A stretch of 27,183 nt of DNA from a virus, in the IMG/VR virus record IMGVR_UViG_3300046691_000298, positions 1 to 27,183 of that record, one strand, 5' to 3'. The notes under the pieces are model-generated. The model saw only the letters and a list, made by a program, of their open reading frames with translations. It did no database searches and was not told the DNA's origin. Positions 22,141 through 27,183 of the stretch are shown in pieces; within the stretch, counting starts at the first letter, position 1, and each line of letters begins with the position of its first letter. The translations under genes and the position numbers were made by a program.

Positions 22141-22694
22141 AGATCGGCATGAGTGGAACAGGCGGCGTCGGCAAGACGACTGTGCTTAAAGCGATCCTTG
22201 AGAGTTATCCGGATCTGAAGATTCCGGTGTCCTCGGCCCGCGAGATTTTCAAGGAGCGCGGCATTACCGAGGCTGCCCAAAGGACGATGAATGCTGAGCA
22301 ACTCATGGAACTGCAAGAGGCAATCACGGCCCATTGGTGGAAGCAGCAGCAGGAACTTGGCCTGCATTCGATCTGGGATCGGACAATGCTGGATCACTAC
22401 GCTTATAGCGTGGTTCGCAATCACCAGGCTGCCGATCGGGATTGGTTGCTTCGTAAGGAGAGCCAGGTCCAGGAGAACCTACGGTCTTATTCACATTTCT
22501 TCTTCTTCCCCCAGCCCCGAACCTGGGAGCCGGCACCGGATCCTGTGAGGGATCCGGCACCTGCAACCCGCAAGCTCGTCGATCTGACTATGGAAGGTTT
22601 TCTGGCCGGAAATCCCGGCCTGGAAGTCCATCGGGTCCCGACGGATCTACCGCCCGATGAAGTGGTTCGGTTTGTCCTCGAGACGCTGCACTGA
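22137..22694 (+). CDS. NadR/AAA_28-like P-loop kinase
   Basis: A 185-residue nucleotide kinase-like ATPase. Walker A is 'GTGGVGKTT' (7-15). The segment 'IWDRTMLDHYAYS' resembles the DR-x-x-x-D motif of the NadR/AAA_28 kinases (nicotinamide riboside or nucleoside type). Length fits phage nucleotide kinases. The substrate is not clear: dNMP, deoxynucleoside, NAD precursors or a nucleic acid end are all possible. It is translated with the phosphoesterase (ATGA), and kinase plus phosphoesterase could act together on nucleotide or DNA/RNA ends, in the way polynucleotide kinase-phosphatase systems do; that is a hypothesis. Its TGA abuts the convergent stop of the VWA gene. Confidence 0.75.
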   Translation: MKIGMSGTGGVGKTTVLKAILESYPDLKIPVSSAREIFKERGITEAAQRTMNAEQLMELQEAITAHWWKQQQELGLHSIWDRTMLDHYAYSVVRNHQAADRDWLLRKESQVQENLRSYSHFFFFPQPRTWEPAPDPVRDPAPATRKLVDLTMEGFLAGNPGLEVHRVPTDLPPDEVVRFVLETLH

Positions 22695-23882
22695 TCATTC
22701 GCGAATGTGAATGAGCTTACCCTGGTTCACCTGGGCGCCGCTGTTGTTGATGGCGACCCAAAGGATCGGAACATTGAGATCGCTGGGAAGCTTCTCCATG
22801 GCGTTGCACTGCAAGTCGGAGAAGATCACCACAGCGGTCGGCTTGTGCTCGATGATGTAATCCCGCACGGGAACCAGGGATGTTCCGCCGCGGCCGACGA
22901 TGACGACTTCCTCGAATGGATCATCGCGATCGTAATGGGTCTCCTTGGTGATCCTGGTGTCAAACTGGACCAGGGACATCTTCAGAGGTTTGAAGGTGTC
23001 CCAGACGTATTTGACCTCGGAATTGAAGCGCACCACCTCGTCGTCGGTGACCGATCCTGAGACATCCTCGAAATAGACGATGTGCTCAAGGCCGCCTTCA
23101 TCCTCGAACATCGAGGGCAGGTACATGCTCGTGGAGCGCCGGCTGGGCCGTCTCCAGGAATAGTCCTGCTCGGTGAGTTGGGTGAAGAACTGGGCATGGA
23201 GCTGCTTCCAGGGCAGCTTGGGCTTGAGGAAGCGCCTGAGTGTGGTCTCGACATCTCCGGGGATATCCCCGGCCTGGGCGCCGGCGAGCTTGGCAGCATG
23301 GGTAGCTGACACGACGCCGTTGATCATGGCATGGGGATTGATGCCCTCGTCTATGAGATCTGGACGGTAGCCGAGGGGGACCTGGATCGCATCAGCGATC
23401 ATCTTGTCATAGATCTCCTCGGCCGAAAGACCATCCCAGTCATGGTTGACGAAGGTATGTGTGGTTTCCCCAAAGAGCTCTCTCGGAAATACCGCTTCGC
23501 CTGAGACGGGATAGCCCTCGTGATCCATCTCGTTGTCGAGGACGGTGTCGACGGCGTAGTTCCAAATCTCCGGATCCCTTGTGCCTCTCCTCAAAGGGTG
23601 GAGATAGGCGACATGACGGAGCTCGTGCATCAGGATCGATTTGCGGCCTTCTTTCGAAAGAAAGTGGAAGTAATAAGGGTTCCACTTAATGAACGTTCCA
23701 TTGGTTCCCGCCGTCGGCAAAGACTTGTCCCATTCGAAGTTAAGGGAACACATCAGGGAGCCAAAGAAAGCTGCCGACTTGCCAAGGAAGACTTGCGTCT
23801 TCACCCGGTCAAGTTCGCGATCGAGGCGCCGGTAATCCAGTTCAGGCAGCTCGTCTGGCTTCAGCATCGGTGTCCTCGTCAT
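22695..23882 (-). CDS. Zincin metallopeptidase-like / VWA domain protein (DUF2201 type)
   Basis: A 395-residue two-domain cytoplasmic protein. The N-terminal domain (about 20-160) has a zincin HExxH motif, His86-Glu-Leu-Arg-His90 in 'ILMHELRHVAYLH', with a helical 'WNYAVDTVLDNEMD' after it. The C-terminal domain (about 262-395) is VWA-like with a MIDAS sequence Asp273-Val-Ser-Gly-Ser277 ('YFEDVSGSV') and 'VVIFSDLQ'. This matches the VWA-like/DUF2201 family, usually encoded next to a MoxR AAA+ ATPase, as here. It overlaps the upstream ATPase gene by 41 bases. The pair may remodel or cleave a protein target in the host or virion; the target is unknown. Confidence 0.85.
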   Translation of the reverse strand: MTRTPMLKPDELPELDYRRLDRELDRVKTQVFLGKSAAFFGSLMCSLNFEWDKSLPTAGTNGTFIKWNPYYFHFLSKEGRKSILMHELRHVAYLHPLRRGTRDPEIWNYAVDTVLDNEMDHEGYPVSGEAVFPRELFGETTHTFVNHDWDGLSAEEIYDKMIADAIQVPLGYRPDLIDEGINPHAMINGVVSATHAAKLAGAQAGDIPGDVETTLRRFLKPKLPWKQLHAQFFTQLTEQDYSWRRPSRRSTSMYLPSMFEDEGGLEHIVYFEDVSGSVTDDEVVRFNSEVKYVWDTFKPLKMSLVQFDTRITKETHYDRDDPFEEVVIVGRGGTSLVPVRDYIIEHKPTAVVIFSDLQCNAMEKLPSDLNVPILWVAINNSGAQVNQGKLIHIRE

Positions 23883-24978
23883 CGTGGAGATACTTGGAGA
23901 GTTCCAGCAAGGCTTTGCGGAACATGGGGTGCTTGCGAAGCTCGGGCTGTTGAACCAGGAGGCCCCGGAAGAACAGCACTCGCAGCTCGGAGGTCCACCG
24001 GTTCACGAAGATCGTGATCGGCTCGAAGTTGCCCTTCTTGGTGAGCTTACCTTCCTTGTCATGGGTGTCATCCGTGACCTGACTGATCAGCATCGAGACT
24101 GTGGCAAAGCGAGTTGCCGGATCGGTCGGAACAGGAACGCCTTCAGGATCCTGGATGATCTCCTTCAGGCTCGGCAGTTCGTTGAACACCTTGGTGAAGG
24201 TGATGAACTCAACGGCTGTGCCGGATGTGATCGTGCCGGCGTAGAGCGCCGCCTTGTCCTCGGTGACCTCGTTGCCCGAGATCAACTTGTTCATGAACTC
24301 CCAGGTGCGTGGGCACGAGAAGGTGTGCCCATCGTGGTCGGGCTGGAAGTCATGTAGGGCGCCCTGCTTGTAGCTGAGATATGCGATGATCCGCGGATCC
24401 CAATGGTTCTTGAAGGCGACATCCTGCATGAACTGCTCATGGTCGAGCCGCATGATCAGGTGAACCAAGCGAGACTGCATCGCCGTTGACAGCGAGTTGA
24501 CGATGGCTCGATCGCCCTCGAGATTGCCGGCGCAGACGATCGCAACATTGGGATGCAGCTTGTCCTGGCCAACCATCTTGTCGAGGATGATCTTGTACAT
24601 GGCCGCCTGGACCATTTTGGTTCCCGAGTTGAACTCGTCGAGGAACAGGAGCCAACCATTGAAGCCGGCCGGGATCGGTGTGCTCTCGACCGGAAACGTC
24701 TCGAAGGGCACGAACTCGGAGATCGAACGCAGCACATTGCCTGCGTCGTCGGTGATATCCCGAAAGCGGGGCAGCCCCTGGGCGTCTTCCGGCGTGGCCT
24801 GAGAGAGACGAACGTCGATGACCTTGAGGCCGAATTCCCTGGCGATCGCGTTGATGATGGCGCTCTTGCCCATGCCGGGCGAAGACCGGACGAAAGGCAC
24901 CAGGCCAGCCTTGATGCAATCGATGACATATTCCCGGATCTGCCGGGGGGTACAGGTATAGGCGGACAAGTCGGCCAT
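23842..24978 (-). CDS. MoxR-type AAA+ ATPase
   Basis: A 378-residue AAA_5/MoxR ATPase, probably a hexameric chaperone. Walker A is 'SPGMGKS' (33-39), Walker B 'LLFLDEFN' (110-117), and sensor 1 appears as 'VAIVCAGNLEGDRA'. The arginine-finger and sensor 2 regions follow ('AMQSRLVHL', 'CPRTWEFMNKLISG'). MoxR proteins act with VWA-domain partners as in RavA-ViaA and NorQ-NorD. The partner gene follows directly with a 41-base overlap. The start ATG (24978) has AGGA about ten bases upstream, behind a CCCCAGATA spacer. Confidence 0.9.
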   Translation of the reverse strand: MADLSAYTCTPRQIREYVIDCIKAGLVPFVRSSPGMGKSAIINAIAREFGLKVIDVRLSQATPEDAQGLPRFRDITDDAGNVLRSISEFVPFETFPVESTPIPAGFNGWLLFLDEFNSGTKMVQAAMYKIILDKMVGQDKLHPNVAIVCAGNLEGDRAIVNSLSTAMQSRLVHLIMRLDHEQFMQDVAFKNHWDPRIIAYLSYKQGALHDFQPDHDGHTFSCPRTWEFMNKLISGNEVTEDKAALYAGTITSGTAVEFITFTKVFNELPSLKEIIQDPEGVPVPTDPATRFATVSMLISQVTDDTHDKEGKLTKKGNFEPITIFVNRWTSELRVLFFRGLLVQQPELRKHPMFRKALLELSKYLHDDEDTDAEARRAA

Positions 24979-25013
24979 TATCTGGGGTTCCTGATGAGGG
25001 TTTTTGGGCTTGA

Positions 25014-25235
25014 TTAGCGGTTGTGACGGGGGTGGGTCAGCGCAGCCAAGAGCATCTCGGAAGCGATCGCCTTATTGAGGTGCTGTGAGCGGCAGGCGCC
25101 GTATTGGGCCATGGCTCCAGACGGAAGATGGGTGATCCGGATCGTGGTGGGAACCGTACCGGCGTGCTGACCTCCTGGACCAGGTGGTCGCAGGACCTCG
25201 AGCTTGAAATCATCGTGAGGGAGAAGCTCGATCAT
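25014..25235 (-). CDS. Stand-alone GGQ (RF-1) domain protein
   Basis: A 73-residue protein made of little more than the catalytic domain of class I release factors. 'RPPGPGGQHAGTV' puts the GGQ at residues 21-23, and 'TIRITHLPSGAMAQ' and 'CRSQHLNKAIASEML' (RSQ-x-x-NKA) complete the RF-1 domain signature. In full release factors and ArfB the GGQ loop enters the peptidyl transferase centre and hydrolyses peptidyl-tRNA. Here codon-recognition domains and the ArfB basic tail are missing. It could rescue stalled ribosomes, release peptidyl-tRNA or interfere with termination. It overlaps the 73-aa gene upstream (ATGA), which may encode a partner subunit. Confidence 0.8.
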   Translation of the reverse strand: MIELLPHDDFKLEVLRPPGPGGQHAGTVPTTIRITHLPSGAMAQYGACRSQHLNKAIASEMLLAALTHPRHNR

Positions 25236-25453
25236 GGGCCTGTTCCAATTTCTTTGAACCAGGCCTCGATATGGGGGATCACCTCTTTGATTTCGTCGAC
25301 GTGATCCAGGTCTGAGGAATATGAGCAGAGATCGATGGCGATCTGCTCCAAAGAGAGATTGCGGAGATTACCGCCGGGCTCGAAAGCGGTGTTCAGCTTC
25401 GCGTTGTTGAGGCTCTCAAAAACGAGCGCCTTCAGATCAGGAGCTTTGGGCAT
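25232..25453 (-). CDS. Hypothetical protein, 73 aa, coupled to the GGQ gene
   Basis: A small acidic helical protein without a recognised family ('LKALVFESLNNAKLN', 'LDHVDEIKEVIPHIEAWFKE'). It has no membrane segment. Its stop overlaps the start of the GGQ gene (ATGA), so the two are made in equal amounts, and a physical partnership is possible. It is first in the transcript that continues into the GGQ, MoxR and VWA genes, after the strong terminator at 25516-25542. Confidence 0.65.
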   Translation of the reverse strand: MPKAPDLKALVFESLNNAKLNTAFEPGGNLRNLSLEQIAIDLCSYSSDLDHVDEIKEVIPHIEAWFKEIGTGP

Positions 25454-25515
25454 TTTCTGGCTCGGGTTTTGTAGATAACTTGAAACGGTAATGACCGATT
25501 TTCGGCCAAGAAAAA

Positions 25516-25542
25516 AGCCCCCCGATTAAAAACCGGAGGGCT
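25516..25542 (-). terminator. Strong Rho-independent terminator after the Ig-domain gene
   Basis: A nine-position stem with one mismatch (25516-25524 with 25534-25542), followed on the minus strand by six T residues. It lies 26 bases past the stop of the Ig-domain gene and isolates it from the next transcript. Confidence 0.85.
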
Positions 25543-25568
25543 GTCCATTATTTTTATAACCAGAATGG

Positions 25569-26114
25569 TTATGCAGCGATTACCGCGGCTGTCGCTGCGC
25601 TGGTCGCAGTGGTTGCACCGGCGGTGTTGGTCGCCGTGATCGTGCACGTGATGGTCTTGCCGATGTCGCCGACGACGGGGGTATAGGTCGTTCCGGTGGC
25701 TCCCACGATCGCGACGCCGTTGGCTTTCCACTGGCGGGTATAGGTCGGCGCCGGCGTGCCGTTCCAGGTGCCGTTGGTGGTGGTCAGCACCTGACCGACC
25801 TGAGCAGTGCCGGTGATTGCCGGCAGAACGGTATTGGTCGCAGCCCAGGCGAGCAGGATCGCGATCTCAGCCATATTGTAGATGCCGTCGGGGTAGCTGG
25901 CAGCCTCCGAAGGATCCGCATGGCTCGTCTTGTAGAGGAGATCACGGATATGGTGGAAGATGGCATGGCCGGAGGCGAGAGCGCCCAGCTCATCATCGGA
26001 TTCATCGTGGTCGAAGCTGCCGATGCCCGTGGCTCCGACGGGGAGCGTGCCACCCGAGGTAATGACGAAGACCGATTTCTGATCGGTGCTGAGACCGGCG
26101 GTATAGGTTGTCAT
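25569..26114 (-). CDS. Putative virion protein with C-terminal Ig-like domain
   Basis: A 181-residue protein, likely displayed on the phage particle. Residues about 97-180 are a typical phage/bacterial Ig-like domain: 'ITGTAQVGQVLTTTNGTWNG' followed by 'PTYTRQWKANG', 'ATGTTYTPVVGDIGKTI' and 'TATNTAGATTATS'. The N-terminal 95 residues ('MTTYTAGLSTDQKSVFVIT', then an acidic and His-containing stretch) form a separate domain, perhaps the capsid-binding part of a decoration protein. There is no signal peptide. The ATG at 26114 has a good AGGA eight bases upstream. It is monocistronic, with palindromes upstream and a strong terminator downstream, as expected of a highly expressed structural gene. 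Confidence 0.75.
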   Translation of the reverse strand: MTTYTAGLSTDQKSVFVITSGGTLPVGATGIGSFDHDESDDELGALASGHAIFHHIRDLLYKTSHADPSEAASYPDGIYNMAEIAILLAWAATNTVLPAITGTAQVGQVLTTTNGTWNGTPAPTYTRQWKANGVAIVGATGTTYTPVVGDIGKTITCTITATNTAGATTATSAATAAVIAA

Positions 26115-26130
26115 GAATCACATCCTGAAA

Positions 26131-26153
26131 ATGAGGGAAAATACGTCCCTCAT
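26131..26153. promoter_or_regulatory. Leader hairpin of the Ig-domain gene
   Basis: An 8-bp stem (26131-26138 with 26146-26153) with a seven-base loop lies 16 bases upstream of the ATG, just before the ribosome binding site. It may stabilise the mRNA 5' end or mark a processing site. Confidence 0.35.
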
Positions 26154-26177
26154 AATCAAGGGACATATTGACATTAC

Positions 26178-26192
26178 ATTATCCAGGATAAT
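26178..26192. promoter_or_regulatory. Perfect palindrome ATTATCC-A-GGATAAT
   Basis: A 7-bp inverted repeat around one base is located 63 bases upstream of the Ig-domain gene and touches the end of the preceding frame-broken gene. It offers a GATAAT-like -10 hexamer on both strands and resembles an operator. A related but differently arranged palindrome is found at 20793-20807. Confidence 0.4.
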
Positions 26193-26618
26193 CAGGACAG
26201 ATATTTTGTATCCCGTAACTCGTTGATGATGCCTTGGAGGTTGGCGATCACCTCCTTCTGCATGGCCAGCATCTCGGGGAGCATGCTGGGGTCATTCTTG
26301 GCTGCCATGATTAGATCGCCGATCGTTTGCTGTCGCCGTCGCTGCTTGGCTGCGCCCGCATCGAGCGGCTCGGCAACCTCCTCGGCTTCCTGCTCCTGGC
26401 TCTTCGTTGGAAGGCTGTGCTCCCCAGCGTTTCTGCTCCTGGAAGCGCCCGAGAGCCGTTTCCAGGGCCGCAGTGACCTGGCTGAAATAGGACCAGACCT
26501 CTTCCGCCGTCCAATCGTAGGATGGGCCCGCCAGGTTGCTGAAGACCCTGATCTGGTCGGTGAGAGCGTCGACCCGCTTCTGAGCCAGGCGATGGAAGGC
26601 TTCGTTCTTCTCGGTCAT
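26192..26618 (-). pseudogene. Small phage protein gene with a +1 frame break
   Basis: Two frames must be joined to give a sensible product. The first frame starts at the ATG at 26618 ('MTEKNEAFHRLAQKRVDALT') and reads well for about 65 residues, to 'GRFQEQKRW'. It then becomes a Gly/Arg/Ala-rich nonsense-like tail ending at 26292. In the +1 frame, from the same place to 26192, the sequence 'SLPTKSQEQEAEEVAEPLDA' then 'RRRQQTIGDLIMAAKNDPSM' and a helical end reads like real coding sequence with local codon preference, but it has no early start codon. The switch lies near the GGGG run at about 26423-26426. The break may be a mutation, a sequencing error or programmed +1 frameshifting. Function unknown. 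Confidence 0.55.
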
Positions 26619-26637
26619 GGCGACTATCCGAAGGAAT

Positions 26638-26670
26638 AAAAAAGCCCCAGATCCACAAGGGACCTGGGGC
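26638..26670 (-). terminator. Rho-independent terminator after the RNA polymerase gene
   Basis: A 7-bp G+C-rich stem (26644-26650 with 26664-26670) and a 13-base loop are followed on the minus strand by six T residues. It begins nine bases past the RNA polymerase stop codon. Confidence 0.8.
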
Positions 26671-26679
26671 GAGGCGGGA

Positions 26680-27183
26680 TCAGGAGAGCGCGTAGTTGGT
26701 GGACCGCACGTCCCGAGCCAAAGTGGGATCGAGCTTGGCGACCTGGACCGGCCGATGCACGATCTGCGAGACCAGGAAGCTGAGCATCTCGGATTCGGCG
26801 ATCTCGGCCAGGAGATTGTTGTATTGCTGCCGCAGATCGTTGCCATAGTTGGGCAGGCACCTGAAGCAGTCATGGACCGAGATTACGTCGAAGGGCTTGC
26901 GGGGCAGGCTGTTCAGCATTCGGACGATAGCGTCACGATCGACGAGACCGAAGTTCTCCTCGTCGAGATAGTCGAGGATCCGGGCTGAGAGAAAGCCCGA
27001 TTCCAGATAGCGGCCCCATAGGATCAGGACCATATCGTCCTTGGCTCGATGGGTGTTCTTGGTCTTGACGCAGCGCCGGATGAGGTTCTCCAGACGCTCG
27101 ATCATGGCCAGGTCGAAGGAGCAGCGACGGGCCATCTCCCGAACGATCATGCCGTCAATGGAATGAACGACATTGGCTCCCAG
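26680..27183 (-). CDS. T7-type single-subunit RNA polymerase, C-terminal part (cut by window edge)
   Basis: The open frame enters from beyond the right edge; 167 residues are visible. They align with the end of T7 RNA polymerase. 'ANVVHSIDGMIVREM' corresponds to T7 'PNFVHSQDGSHLRKT'. 'VHDCFRCLPNYGNDL' is motif C (T7 'IHDSFGTIPADAANL', with the catalytic Asp). The chain ends in 'NYALS', like the T7 C-terminal foot 'DFAFA'. Between HSxDG and VHD there are about 92 residues against 22 in T7, so there is an insertion of roughly 70. The internal Met at 27150 is not the start. The enzyme would transcribe phage genes from its own promoters, which were not identified here. Confidence 0.8.
   Translation of the reverse strand: MGANVVHSIDGMIVREMARRCSFDLAMIERLENLIRRCVKTKNTHRAKDDMVLILWGRYLESGFLSARILDYLDEENFGLVDRDAIVRMLNSLPRKPFDVISVHDCFRCLPNYGNDLRQQYNNLLAEIAESEMLSFLVSQIVHRPVQVAKLDPTLARDVRSTNYALS

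Noticed and set aside
26292-26420. First-frame tail of the frame-broken gene, Gly/Arg/Ala-rich
   Set aside because: Its composition is that of an out-of-frame G+C-rich sequence, while the +1 frame over the same bases looks like genuine coding sequence.
26223-26639. Plus-strand open frame of 138 codons
   Set aside because: The opposite strand gives two sensible protein halves with local codon preference; the plus-strand translation has no recognisable features and no ribosome binding site.
1-27183. CRISPR array, insertion sequence or integrase/attachment site
   Set aside because: No regularly spaced repeats, transposase or recombinase motifs, or tRNA-end-like direct repeats were seen anywhere in the window.

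Overview
The window looks like the replication and nucleotide-metabolism part of a double-stranded DNA phage genome, or of a phage-plasmid. It encodes a family A DNA polymerase, a fused helicase/primase, a Dda/RecD-like helicase, a PD-(D/E)XK exonuclease, a Sak4-type RecA-like ATPase with a candidate ssDNA-binding protein, ThyX, dCMP deaminase, a MazG-like pyrophosphohydrolase, and the C-terminal end of a T7-type single-subunit RNA polymerase. No host housekeeping, rRNA or tRNA genes are visible. An alphaproteobacterial host, perhaps Hyphomicrobiales (Rhizobiales), is inferred from a DUF3768 protein and a helix-turn-helix protein of a type common on rhizobial replicons. Nearly everything is on the minus strand and closely packed, and G+C is moderately high.

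Layout in window order (minus-strand transcription runs right to left). 1-4.9 kb: recombination/replication module of nuclease, helicase-primase, Sak4-like ATPase and SSB candidate, bounded by strong hairpin terminators. 4.9-8.7 kb: small unknown proteins, seven of them in a tight cassette with 2-3 base gaps or overlapping stop/start codons, plus a 311-base gap rich in short repeats and palindromes. 8.6-11.8 kb: a segment with a plasmid flavour, holding a rhizobial-type HTH protein, two unknowns, and a plus-strand ParA ATPase coupled to a small ribbon-helix-helix-like protein. 11.8-16.4 kb: DNA polymerase, an unknown protein and a Dda-like helicase. 16.4-18.1 kb: H-NS-like protein, MazG-like hydrolase, HTH protein and a small unknown. 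18.2-20.8 kb: thyX and dCMP deaminase, with two gene-poor gaps. 20.9-22.7 kb (plus): HTH-fused metallophosphoesterase coupled to a NadR-like P-loop kinase. 22.7-25.5 kb: zincin/VWA protein with a MoxR-type AAA+ ATPase, then a stand-alone GGQ (release-factor) domain protein. 25.5-27.2 kb: an Ig-domain putative virion protein, a frame-broken small gene and the RNA polymerase, which runs off the window.

How the genes fit together: the polymerase, helicases, primase, nuclease, SSB and Sak4 can copy and recombine the phage genome. ThyX, dCMP deaminase and the MazG-like enzyme would adjust the dNTP pool, mainly toward dTMP. The RNA polymerase, H-NS-like protein and small HTH proteins are likely to control phage or host transcription. 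The MoxR/VWA pair and the GGQ protein have no obvious place in a standard phage programme and are the most promising material for a new function. The ParA/RHH pair raises the possibility that this genome can persist as a plasmid. All assignments come from reading motifs; no database search was run.
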